From Prochlorococcus sp. AG-402-I20 (lineage in GTDB: Bacteria; Cyanobacteriota; Cyanobacteriia; PCC-6307; Cyanobiaceae): DNA of 64,000 bases. How positions within the stretch are numbered: position 1 is the first letter of the stretch; each line of letters begins with the position of its first letter. The translations under genes and the position numbers were made by a program. The DNA lies in the NCBI GenBank assembly GCA_003216975.1, contig QCHY01000002.1, forward strand, positions 97,441 through 161,440, given 5' to 3'. Below the pieces are notes generated by a model. That model was not told where the DNA came from. It saw nothing but the letters and a program-made list of their open reading frames with translations, and made no database searches. Of the stretch, positions 37,073 to 45,185 are shown piece by piece.

Positions 37073-37790
37073 ATATAATTCTGCTTTTTCAAAGTTACCA
37101 AGTTCTTCTAATATTAATCCTAAATTAGAATAAGCCTCTGCAAAATTAGGCTTTAGTTTAATAGCGTTTTGAGTGGATAATTCTGCTTTTTCGAATTTGC
37201 CAAGATCTTTTAATATGTTACCTAGATTAAGATGAGCCTCTGCGTAATTAGGATTAAGTTCAATAGCTCTACGAGTGGATAATTCTGCTTATTAGAATTT
37301 GCCAAGATCTTTTAATATGATACCAAGATTAAGATGAGCATCTGCGTAATTAGGATTAAGTTCAATAGCTCTACGAGTGGATAATTCTGCTTTTTCGAAT
37401 TTGCCAAGATCTTTTAATATGTTACCTAGATTAAGATGAGCTTCTGCGTAATTAGGATTAAGTTCAATAGCGTTTTGAGTGGATAATTCTGCTTCTGTTA
37501 ATTTGCCAAGATCTTTTAATATGTTACCCAGATTAAGATGAGCATCAACGAAATTAGGATTAAGCTCAATAGCTTTACGAGTGGATATCTCTGCCTCTGT
37601 TAATTTGCCAAGATCTCTTAATATACTACCCAGATTAAGATGAGCATCAACGAAAATAGGATTAAGCTCAATAGCTTTACGAGTGGATATCTCTGCTTCT
37701 GTTAATTTGCCAAGATCTCTTAATATACTACCCATATTTGACTGTACCTCAGCAATATTAGGATTCAAATCAATAGCTTTGCGATGAAAA
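37073..37790 (-). repeat. tandem 102-bp TPR repeats
   Basis: Near-identical 102-base units, each encoding one 34-residue TPR, run through the gene. The phrase AATTCTGCTT recurs at 37179, 37281, 37383 and 37485, exactly 102 apart. Consensus protein units contain AIELNPNYADAHLNLGIILKDLGK. High DNA identity between units suggests recent expansion or gene conversion. The second TPR gene (40240-41829) has the same 102-bp period. Confidence 0.9.
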
Positions 37791-38083
37791 AACTCTGATT
37801 CATTTAGTTTCCCTTCGCTTCTTAAAATATTTCCATAATTCGAAAAAATGCATGTATCTTCATACCCTTGATCAATGAAATACTTATAATATTTTTTAGC
37901 TTCTAGAAAATTCCCTATGGATTGTAAGTATAACGCCTTAGCTATTATTTTTTCTTTTAAAAGTTCATTGGAATTGTTAGTAGAAATAGAAAAATTTTCA
38001 TTCAATTCTTTTAAATAAAATGGAACTGGAAATGTTTTTAGTTTAGATCTTTCTTTCTTTTGATCTTTTTCTCTATCAGTCAA
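37292..38083 (-). CDS. N-terminal part of a split TPR gene
   Basis: From ATG 38083, 263 residues are read before a tandem TAA TAA at 37289-37294. The first 30 residues (KKERSKLKTFPVPFYLKEL) match the N terminus of the other TPR gene at 41829. TPR units follow from about residue 45, of which at least five are near-perfect 34-mers. At the stop the repeat phrase for GKFEKAELS has become GKF-stop-stop-AELS, two base changes from its sisters. The frame continues intact beyond the stops, so this looks like a recently disabled or readthrough-dependent gene, or a sequencing error at two adjacent positions. Confidence 0.8.
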   Translation of the reverse strand: MTDREKDQKKERSKLKTFPVPFYLKELNENFSISTNNSNELLKEKIIAKALYLQSIGNFLEAKKYYKYFIDQGYEDTCIFSNYGNILRSEGKLNESEFFHRKAIDLNPNIAEVQSNMGSILRDLGKLTEAEISTRKAIELNPIFVDAHLNLGSILRDLGKLTEAEISTRKAIELNPNFVDAHLNLGNILKDLGKLTEAELSTQNAIELNPNYAEAHLNLGNILKDLGKFEKAELSTRRAIELNPNYADAHLNLGIILKDLGKF

Positions 38084-38220
38084 ATCTATTTCTCGTTAAT
38101 TTAATTAGATTATATCCCTGAACTGTTTTATAGCTTTCAAGAGATAATGCCCTCTCTTTAATTATGCAGTGGATCATCATCTCTCTACAAAGAGAGTAAT
38201 TAGTTCAGGTCCATTATGCC

Positions 38221-38637
38221 TTAAACGTTTTCAGCGCAAGATGCGCCGCCATGTGTGCCTTTCCCGAAATCTCTGTTGGACAAACCAGTAGTACCAATGC
38301 GGTCGCTTCTCGACTCTAGAAAAGCTTCAATTATGTTTTCCCAGTTAGTAACACTTGGAGCTTGATCCTTCGCTACAGGTTCAAGCATGAACTTTGCAGC
38401 TTCTTTAAGAGATAGGTTTCTTTCATCAACAAGTCTTTTTAGATCAGCAACTGCGGTGATAATCTTGCTTTGGTTGCGGCTGGTCCAGTCATAAGGAAGG
38501 AAGACTGCTGACCTAGGATTTTTCATTCCAAGACCACCTTGGAAACGATAAGTCACTTGGGTTTTATTCATTCCCCTTATTTCTCTGCCACGAACTGACC
38601 ATCCATCTCCATTTCCGAGTTTGATGGTTTGGCGCAT
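38221..38637 (-). pseudogene. truncated phage-type integrase (N-terminal part)
   Basis: 138 residues resemble the arm/core-binding start of cyanobacterial tyrosine integrases: LGNGDGWSVRGREIRGMNKTQVTYRFQ, RSAVFLPYDWTSRNQSKIITAVADLKRL, LSLKEAAKFML, and WENIIEAFLESRSDRIGTT. The catalytic C-terminal domain (R...HxxR...Y) is absent, and the last 20 residues look frame-shifted. It lies 150 bases before tRNA-Ala in the opposite orientation. The identity is inferred from sequence style, not from a search; it could be another protein. Confidence 0.55.
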
Positions 38638-38789
38638 AATTTTGTGCCATTCTTGCCGAGATCCTATGTGGTTATTAGCTCCCCATGGCGAATAACTGCT
38701 TAATTAACCACTATAAAGTGCTATCAAGTAAACCAGCCGATTTTTCTAAATCTTCTAAACTGCTTGATATTAATGCCATTTACATACTT

Positions 38790-38862
38790 GGGGCCATAGC
38801 TCAGCTGGTAGAGCACCTGCATGGCATGCAGGGGGTCAGCGGTTCGAGTCCGCTTGGCTCCA
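38790..38862 (+). tRNA. tRNA-Ala (GGC)
   Basis: The 73-base sequence folds as a full cloverleaf: acceptor GGGGCCA with TGGCTCC, D arm GCTC/GAGC, anticodon stem CCTGC/GCAGG around loop ATGGCAT, and a T arm with GGTTCGAGTCC. The anticodon GGC decodes GCC. The 3' CCA is not encoded (discriminator A at 38862). It lies alone in the accessory region, 150 bases from a truncated integrase-like gene. Confidence 0.96.
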
Positions 38863-38950
38863 TTTAAATTTACTAATGTTTATATGATCATTTGTCATTA
38901 ATTTTCTATTTGAACAACCTTTAATTTTTATAGTATTCTTTCTGATTAGT

Positions 38951-39355
38951 TTATTTTTTTTCTGAGGAATCTTGATCTTTTGATAGATAGTAATTTTTAA
39001 ATTCCAGGATCCCCTTCTCTCCTGATAGGTTTATTGGATAACCACATTTTTCAACAACTGCTATGGCTATTTCTTCTGCAAGTAATTCTTTATTTAGACT
39101 TTTAAAATCTTTTCTTTTATTGAATACTTGATTGTTCTCTTGTAGGGAAAAGTTCATTGCACTTTCCTGGGATAGTCCAAATCCAATAGAATTACAAAAC
39201 TTCTTTGTATATGATTTAGATACTTTTTGAATTAATGTAGATTCTAAACTTTCTGATGCATATAATTCTTCTGTATAAAAAGGAATGAATAATATATATG
39301 TATATAATACAAAGGCAAATAGCCTTAAAGCTATGTTCTTGAATGTATCATTCAT
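38951..39355 (-). CDS. exported hypothetical protein (134 aa)
   Basis: The start at 39355 (MNDTFKNIALRLFAFVLYTYILF) gives a signal peptide with probable cleavage near YASES; the frame also opens at 39376. The mature part is charged and helical (LIQKVSKSYTKKFCNSIGFGLSQESAMNFSLQE, LAEEIAIAVVEKCGYPINL) with two cysteines that might form a disulfide. I do not recognise the family. It lies downstream of tRNA-Ala in the accessory region, but the composition is like the core genes. Confidence 0.65.
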   Translation of the reverse strand: MNDTFKNIALRLFAFVLYTYILFIPFYTEELYASESLESTLIQKVSKSYTKKFCNSIGFGLSQESAMNFSLQENNQVFNKRKDFKSLNKELLAEEIAIAVVEKCGYPINLSGEKGILEFKNYYLSKDQDSSEKK

Positions 39356-39608
39356 ATCTATTCGAGAAAATACCAAAATAGTATAATAAATTACATTCAG
39401 AACGATTTTTAAAATATTTGTAATAGCCTCAGTTTATTTGAAATATTGATGCTAAGGAAAAAATAACTTGTACTAAAAATGATTGAGGCTGATTATTTTG
39501 AAAAATCATTTTAATGTCTAAGTTAAACTTGTTTTGCTTTTCGAAAAGCTTCACTATAACCACTCTGTGATTTATGATTTTAGTAATTGTATAAATTGAG
39601 CAAATTAA

Positions 39609-40097
39609 GTGACTTTGTTCGGATTCGTTTTACCAATTGATTTATTGAAATCTGCCTCAGTTGCTTATATTCATTATTTGAGCTTTATGCTTTGTTTTGG
39701 AGCATTAATCTATGAACGTATTTCATTGAAGGCTAATCCAAATAGGCAAGAAGCAATATCCATGGTTGTTGCAGATATTATATATGGAGTAGCTGGGATT
39801 GCTCTTTTAATAAGCGGGATTTACAGAGTGATAAAGTTTGGTCAGGGTTCAGAATTTTATACTCAAAACCCTATCTTTTGGACAAAGATTGTTGTCTTTG
39901 CTTTAGTTGGCTCCTTATCTCTTTATCCTACAATTACATACGTTTTATGGGCTATTCCACTTAGCAAGGGATCTCTTCCTGAAGTTAAGGAGAATCTGGT
40001 TTCAAGACTAAGGTTAATAATTAATGTTGAATTAGTTGGATTCGCTTCGATACCTTTCTTAGCGACACTTATGGCAAGAGGAGTGGGATTAAATTGA
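39609..40097 (+). CDS. DUF2214-like integral membrane protein
   Basis: This protein of 162 residues has four hydrophobic segments (VAYIHYLSFMLCFGALIYERI, ADIIYGVAGIALLISGIYRVI, WTKIVVFALVGSLSLYPTITYVL, and LRLIINVELVGFASIPFLATLMARGVG). The GIYRV motif and the late Glu and Arg within membrane segments match DUF2214, a family of unknown function in cyanobacteria and proteobacteria. The start is GTG at 39609. It has its own leader of about 230 bases that shows no other gene. Confidence 0.78.
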   Translation: MTLFGFVLPIDLLKSASVAYIHYLSFMLCFGALIYERISLKANPNRQEAISMVVADIIYGVAGIALLISGIYRVIKFGQGSEFYTQNPIFWTKIVVFALVGSLSLYPTITYVLWAIPLSKGSLPEVKENLVSRLRLIINVELVGFASIPFLATLMARGVGLN

Positions 40098-40239
40098 AAA
40101 AGAATTAATCTTCGCCAGCTTTTTTAATTAGATCTATTTTATAGAATTTATTATTCTCCAAGCAAGACCCGAACTTTCGCTCTAATAATTAGTAGGAAGT
40201 GATTCCTAGCCTGAAAATCGAGTTAGAAATATTCAGGAA

Positions 40240-41829
40240 TTAATTTGGTATTAAGTCAAAAGCTATGACTATTCTATCTGTATCTGTAGAGAAAGGAATA
40301 GTCCTATGGTGAAGAGAAGAAGGGAACAAAACTATATCCCCTGTTTCTGGTTGATGAATTAATTGTGGGGAGTTGACATCAAAATAATTTCCTCCATTTA
40401 AACTAAATTTAATTGCACCTTCATCTCTCTCTAGAGGAGGAACAACCTTCAAATAAATCACTCCACTAAGCCATCCAGCGGGATGTATGTGTGCACTCTG
40501 ATATCCTTGCTTTTTAAGAATTACGTGCCACGCTGTTAAATTTTTATTTGATGGCCATTTTTCAATATAGGAGCATGATTCTTTTTCAAATTTGAAATAA
40601 TATGAATCTAATTCATTTAAAATGATTGATTTAAGGGATGAAATCTTTTCAGATGAGTTGGAAAACAAATTTATATTAATAGGTGTTTGGAAGCCCCCGA
40701 ATGTTGTCTGATTTGGAGGTTCCCAAATAGTTTTAATATTAGCGAGCTCATTAATTATTTCTTTAATAAAGTCCTCATATTCTTTAAGATGAAATTTTAA
40801 ATTTGAAAAATATAAAAATGATAATGGATTTCTACAAAAATTATTGGAGGTATCTTTCTTTTCCTTTTCTGCGATAAATGAAGAAAATGCCGCCAATCTT
40901 ATATTTCCTTCATCTAATTTAGACGTTTTTTCAATTCTCTGATAAATCTCTTCAATTCTGCCTAACGCATAAAGTGTCTCTAGAGAAAAAGCTCTTGAGC
41001 CTGCTGAATTGCATAAATCTGAATCTCTTAATGCTTTATCAAACTCTTTGTTTTCAAAAAATAATTGTGCCCTATTCATTAATGCAAGATTTGAATTTGG
41101 ATTTAACTGAATTGCTTTTGAATAACTAGTTTCGGCTTCTTTTAATTTTTCAAGATCTTTCAATATTATTCCCAGATTTAAATGAGCATTCGCGAAATCA
41201 GGTTGAATTTCAATTGCTTTTCGGAATGATAATTCTGCTTCTTTTAACTTGCCAAGGTCTTTCAATGTGTTTCCAAGGTTGTAATGAGTATCTGCAATAT
41301 CAGGTTGAATTTCAATTGCTTTGCGTTGTGATGATTCTGCTTCTTGTAATCTGCCAAGATCTTTCAAAATGGTCCCCAGATTTGAATGTGCCTCTGCGAA
41401 ATCAGGCTTAAGCTCAACTGCCTTGCGTTGTGATAATTCTGCTTCTTCTAATCTGCCAAGATCTTTCAAAATGGTCCCCAGATTTGAATGTGCCTCTGCA
41501 AAATCAGGTTGAATTTCAATTGCTTTGCGAGTGGTTAGTTCTGCTTCCTTTGATTTTCCTAGATTTTTTAAAATTGCTCCATAATTTGCAAAAACTCTGT
41601 GATCAGCAAATCCTTGTTTGATAAAAAATTGATAATATCTTACTGCTTCTGAAATATTGTTTTGTGAATGAAACTTAAATGCTTGATTAATTATTTCTTC
41701 TTTAGAAGATATAGAAGGAGGATTAGTATTAATAGTAATATTTTCTTTGATTTCTCTTAATGCAAAAGGAATTGGGAATGTTTTTAATTTAGATCTTCCT
41801 TCTTTTTTATCTATTTGTCTATCAGCCAT
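40240..41829 (-). CDS. TPR protein with C-terminal 2-oxoglutarate/Fe(II) oxygenase domain
   Basis: With start at 41829 (MADRQIDKKEGRSKLKTFPIPF) it has 529 residues. The N-terminal cassette matches the gene at 38083. TPR units of 34 residues run from about 60 to 270. The C-terminal domain has GYQSAHIHPAGWLSGVIYL, RDEGAIKFSL, GDIVLFPSSLHHRTIPF and TDRIVIAFDL, supplying the His-x-His and distal His expected of the TIGR02466-like putative 2OG-Fe(II) oxygenase family. The substrate is unknown. TPRs may bind a protein partner. It appears intact, unlike its paralog. Confidence 0.82.
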   Translation of the reverse strand: MADRQIDKKEGRSKLKTFPIPFALREIKENITINTNPPSISSKEEIINQAFKFHSQNNISEAVRYYQFFIKQGFADHRVFANYGAILKNLGKSKEAELTTRKAIEIQPDFAEAHSNLGTILKDLGRLEEAELSQRKAVELKPDFAEAHSNLGTILKDLGRLQEAESSQRKAIEIQPDIADTHYNLGNTLKDLGKLKEAELSFRKAIEIQPDFANAHLNLGIILKDLEKLKEAETSYSKAIQLNPNSNLALMNRAQLFFENKEFDKALRDSDLCNSAGSRAFSLETLYALGRIEEIYQRIEKTSKLDEGNIRLAAFSSFIAEKEKKDTSNNFCRNPLSFLYFSNLKFHLKEYEDFIKEIINELANIKTIWEPPNQTTFGGFQTPININLFSNSSEKISSLKSIILNELDSYYFKFEKESCSYIEKWPSNKNLTAWHVILKKQGYQSAHIHPAGWLSGVIYLKVVPPLERDEGAIKFSLNGGNYFDVNSPQLIHQPETGDIVLFPSSLHHRTIPFSTDTDRIVIAFDLIPN

Positions 41830-42134
41830 ATCTATCTTCTTCAAAGAATCAATTTCATTAGAATTATAACTTTCCCTAGGGTTTTTTATCTTTTAAAAGG
41901 AAGTTAATCATTCCCATTAGGCAGAATCTTCTTTCCCTAGTAAGCGAAGTGATTTTGTAGATCATTTGAAAATAAAGGCGTTTGGTGATTTTCCACCTCT
42001 TTCACTTTTTGTTTAAATTTCTTTGATTTCTAAGTTCTTTTGATAGGAATATTTAGCTATTTCTTGCCATAGTCTAAAAACTTTAGCTCTTCGCAGAGTT
42101 GAAGAGATTAAATGACATCCTTTTGTTTGTATGC

Positions 42135-42184
42135 GATCCCTGCTGGATTCGAACCAGCGGCCCACTGCTTAGAAGGCAGTTGCT
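42135..42184 (-). repeat. partial tRNA-Arg copy (putative attachment site)
   Basis: Fifty bases match the 3' two-thirds of the intact tRNA-Arg(UCU) at 44786-44835 with three differences: positions 42136, 42144 and 42156. The last two pair with each other in the T stem and keep it paired. It lies in the same orientation as the intact gene, 2651 bases away, as expected of att sites made by integration into a tRNA 3' end. It lacks the D arm and acceptor 5' strand, so it is not a tRNA gene. Confidence 0.85.
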
Positions 42185-42239
42185 TTTCTCTTCTAATCTA
42201 TTGGTATAACTAGGTTTAGCACTAAGTATTACAAAGTTA

Positions 42240-42257
42240 TGCGCATCAAGGTGCGCA
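42240..42257. repeat. paired TGCGCA motifs, left island end
   Basis: TGCGCA at 42240-42245 and at 42252-42257 are 12 bases apart, start to start. The same pair with the same spacing occurs near the other end of the segment (44682-44699). In an AT-rich region these are conspicuous. They could be integrase or excisionase arm sites; this is inference. Confidence 0.45.
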
Positions 42258-42360
42258 CCATATCCATAACAAGATTAATTAGAACTATTCAGTCTATGTC
42301 TATATTTGACCACTTTATTTCTTATTTGTTTATACATAAAAAGGTTCAAAAGTTTATAAA

Positions 42361-43251
42361 TCAATTTATCATAGGAAACATAAAATTTATATTAATAGAA
42401 AGTCTAGAACCAACTTCTTTTTGATCATGCTCAAAAGAATGCCAGCTAGTAGCTGATCTAAAGAATAATAATGTAAATTGATTTTGAAATTTAGTACGAA
42501 TTGGATCATGTTTTTTATTAAATCGTTTTAGATTTTCTCCAGCCAAATGTTCATTTGCTTTTTCAATAGTTTGCAAGTAAGAATTATTAGTGTTCAGGGG
42601 TTTAGGCTTCCAAAAAATTGTACCTAATGGACTATCGCTTTCTTCTGTATTTTTTGGAAGATAAATCATAAATGATGCAATTTTTTCAGACTGATCTGTG
42701 TGGGGTAACAATCGTCCGCCATAATCAATCCTCGAAATCTCAAAAGTTGGGTAGTAAGGTATAAAATTTTCAGATAAGATAAGCTCTTTTATTTGTTCTT
42801 TTTTGAAACAACTAATTTGTTTCCATGGATTATTTTCATTGTTTCTTCCTATTCCGCAATTAGGTTGTATTTTAAATTTTTTATTAGCTAAATCATCTAT
42901 AAACTTATATTTATTTGATTCATTTAAAATTTTATGATATTCTAAATGTTCTATAATAGAAGAGTTACTTTTATATAGTAGATTTCCAATATATTCAATA
43001 AATTTAAGATCATCAAAAATATTCATAAGACGTTGAAAAACATCAGCTTCAAATAGATTGCTATCTAAAATTTTTTTATTATAGCTTGTTAAATAAAGTT
43101 TATTACCGTACATAGGCGATTGAAAATTATCTTTTGTAATTTTATTAATTGATTCTCTGAAAATTTTTTTATCACTCAATGTGATTAAGTTTTCAAAACC
43201 CCAGAGAGGATTTTGTAAATCTAAAAGTTTTTTGACTTTTACTTCAGTCAT
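42361..43251 (-). CDS. 2-oxoglutarate/Fe(II)-dependent oxygenase-like protein
   Basis: The C-terminal half (about 165-296) shows the iron and 2-oxoglutarate ligands of the superfamily: H184-x-D186 in LLPHTDQSEKIASFM, H271 in SATSWHSFEHD, and R283 in GSRLSININ. The first 150 residues are Asn/Lys-rich and unrecognised. At 296 residues it is single-domain. The substrate is unknown; homologs hydroxylate amino acids or modify sugars. It is inside the segment bounded by tRNA-Arg and its half-copy, and divergent from the FkbM gene across about 225 bases. Confidence 0.75.
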   Translation of the reverse strand: MTEVKVKKLLDLQNPLWGFENLITLSDKKIFRESINKITKDNFQSPMYGNKLYLTSYNKKILDSNLFEADVFQRLMNIFDDLKFIEYIGNLLYKSNSSIIEHLEYHKILNESNKYKFIDDLANKKFKIQPNCGIGRNNENNPWKQISCFKKEQIKELILSENFIPYYPTFEISRIDYGGRLLPHTDQSEKIASFMIYLPKNTEESDSPLGTIFWKPKPLNTNNSYLQTIEKANEHLAGENLKRFNKKHDPIRTKFQNQFTLLFFRSATSWHSFEHDQKEVGSRLSININFMFPMIN

Positions 43252-43475
43252 ATAAACAATAGTAAATTAGAATCCTATCATTGATCCTATTATAATCAAT
43301 CGATTGATATTCTCAAATATATCAAAACATCAATTTAATTAATATATTCAATCAAACCCACGCAAAACCTAGGAATGGCTAACTCAGTTTTTATTAAATT
43401 TGAATATCTGATTTTTCTAAGTAATGTATTAAAGTAATTAAGTATTTTAATATATCCATTGATATAAGGTTAACA

Positions 43476-44417
43476 ATGGTAACTCCTAATCAAACTAGTA
43501 AATTTTGGAACGAGGATAGAGCAAAACGCCTTAAGGATACTTTGAAACCTGAAATAGATTCTGAAGGAAATTTAGTCCAAAAATTTTGCCAGGTAAAATA
43601 CAATTCATATGGAACTTTCTTGATCTGTCTCACGAACGAAACAACATATGGAAGGTCTGCTACTTTTTTAACTAAAGAACCAACAACTTTAGAATGGTTA
43701 CAGCAATTTAAAAAAGAATCATGGTTATTAGATATTGGCGCAAATATAGGTATATATTCAATACCTGCAGCCATATTTCATGCAAGTAAAGTTATCTCTG
43801 TAGAAGTTGAGCCAAGTAATTACGCTGAGCTTCTAAAGAACATCCAAATCAATAAAATAAACCCTGAAAAAATTGATGCAGTTCTTTTAGGAATATCAAC
43901 AAAACATGCCAATAAATTAAACAAATTATATTTAACCAAGGACGAGATAGGTTCTAGTTGTCATCAATTAGGTGAGAATAGAGATTTCATGTTGAGACCT
44001 TTAAAAACAGATAGACCAACAAAGTCGGTCTACAGCATTTCACTTGCGCAATTAATTCAAGGGTCTTCGATACCAAATAATGTTCCTTTACATATAAAGG
44101 TAGATGTAGATGGAATTGAATGTGATGTTTGCGAAAGTCTTTTTACATCTGGTCTGATTAAAAGATTAAGTAGTATACAAGTAGAATTAAACCCCATAAA
44201 TATAATTGAGCATAATGAACTTAAAAATAGATTTATCAACAACAACTTCACATATTCAGAGGATCAAGTTGAAAGGATGAGAGAGAAAGATGGAACATTT
44301 AAGGATTTCTCAAATTACATTTTTTTTCCAAAAGAATGTCCTAATAATGATGGAGAAGTACTTTCTAGAGAGATTGAAGAACAGCATTTTATTTTTCATC
44401 AATTTTATAATTTATGA
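43476..44417 (+). CDS. FkbM family methyltransferase
   Basis: This 313-residue SAM-dependent methyltransferase has motif I LLDIGANIGIYSIPAA (D86 to G92), the acidic motif II VEVEPSNYAELLKNIQIN, and the FkbM hallmark HIKVDVDGIECDVCESLF. FkbM proteins O-methylate sugars or other hydroxyl groups and are frequent in polysaccharide islands. It sits inside the tRNA-Arg segment, beside an oxygenase gene. The short leader (YSISLAQLIQGSSIPNNV) and tail look intact. The exact acceptor is unknown. Confidence 0.85.
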   Translation: MVTPNQTSKFWNEDRAKRLKDTLKPEIDSEGNLVQKFCQVKYNSYGTFLICLTNETTYGRSATFLTKEPTTLEWLQQFKKESWLLDIGANIGIYSIPAAIFHASKVISVEVEPSNYAELLKNIQINKINPEKIDAVLLGISTKHANKLNKLYLTKDEIGSSCHQLGENRDFMLRPLKTDRPTKSVYSISLAQLIQGSSIPNNVPLHIKVDVDGIECDVCESLFTSGLIKRLSSIQVELNPINIIEHNELKNRFINNNFTYSEDQVERMREKDGTFKDFSNYIFFPKECPNNDGEVLSREIEEQHFIFHQFYNL

Positions 44418-44490
44418 ATTAAAACTTAAGTCAAATATTCATTCATAAATTTACATAAAATTAAATCACTTTAAATAACCACGAAAAGTT

Positions 44491-44518
44491 AAGCGGACGT
44501 TTATGCGCTTTTTTTTTT
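44491..44518 (+). terminator. probable intrinsic terminator after FkbM gene
   Basis: AAGCG - GACGTTTATG - CGCTT forms a 5-bp stem followed by a run of ten or more T, about 75 bases after the FkbM stop. The stem is short, but the T tract is strong. Confidence 0.5.
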
Positions 44519-44681
44519 CTATCTATTAATATCTAAATCCAATACTCACAACCAATTCATAGGAATTGCACCACAGAATACGTAGTAGTTGGACATCAAA
44601 GGGTCTTAGGTGACTTACGTTCTTTTGAGCACTTACTACTTACCACTTAGTTTTCATTCACTGCTTGCAATGGTTTTAGCG

Positions 44682-44699
44682 TGCGCATATCTGTGCGCA
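44682..44699. repeat. paired TGCGCA motifs, right island end
   Basis: TGCGCA at 44682-44687 and 44694-44699, each within GTGCGCAT, twelve bases apart. They mirror the left-end pair near the tRNA half-copy. They lie about 85 bases from the 3' end of the intact tRNA-Arg. Confidence 0.45.
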
Positions 44700-44784
44700 T
44701 CTTAACAATATTTAGCCATAGCCAGCTAGGCAGTAGACCTTAGTGGAATTACTGTGATCTCTTGGTATCACTTTAGTTTGAGTA

Positions 44785-44858
<74 letters not shown>

Positions 44859-45185
44859 CAGAGGAGATCTTTAAGAACAAAGACTAGGAGTAAAGCTCTG
44901 ATCTGAAAACCAACCATTCAAGATTACATACTGACGCAGCCCGCAACAAGCAGAATTAAGCAGACCAACAACAGTTTGCTTGGCTTTCCCTTGCTATTGA
45001 CTCTTTTTAGGAAGTAGAAACATAAAATAAATACCTTAGGAATTAAGCATTAGTAGTGTTCTAGTGATAATTTTGTCGGCTTTTTTTAGCTTTCTGACTT
45101 TTTATAAGAGTTTTTTATAAGTTGAGAATTTTTTTTACTACTTCTGATGATCAGGTCTTATCTTGGATATATAGAAAAGATAGAG
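44859..45185. other. intergenic stretch upstream of HTH gene
   Basis: This stretch of 327 bases holds no gene or hairpin I can support. It separates tRNA-Arg from the helix-turn-helix gene and probably holds the promoters of both; AT content rises toward 45060-45140. Confidence 0.6.

Larger units (their letters stand above)
41830..42360. other. intergenic stretch at island edge
   Basis: This 530-base gap holds the tRNA-Arg half-copy (42135-42184) and the left pair of TGCGCA motifs (42240-42257). The first 300 bases are AT-rich, with a CCCTAGGG palindrome near 41874; nothing else is recognised. It separates the TPR-oxygenase gene from the oxygenase gene inside the island. Confidence 0.6.
44418..44784. 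other. intergenic stretch between FkbM gene and tRNA-Arg
   Basis: This 367-base stretch contains a probable terminator (44491-44518), then sequence of higher complexity and GC than its surroundings (44540-44780) with the right pair of TGCGCA motifs. The latter part may be leftover element DNA (integrase region or att arm). No open frame of note is present. Confidence 0.55.

Noticed and set aside
37073..37790. CRISPR array
   Set aside because: The regular 102-bp period is tandem coding repeats with no spacers and no cas genes nearby.
39400..39600. an RNA gene upstream of the DUF2214 gene
   Set aside because: A distant AGCCTCA/TGAGGCT pair was seen, but the loop is too long and no promoter or terminator frames it.
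41214..41621. overlapping plus-strand frames in the TPR array
   Set aside because: They repeat with the 102-bp period of the real minus-strand TPR gene and are its shadow.
42135..42184. a second tRNA-Arg gene
   Set aside because: Only the 3' part is present; the D arm and acceptor 5' strand are replaced by unrelated sequence, so it cannot be a functional tRNA.
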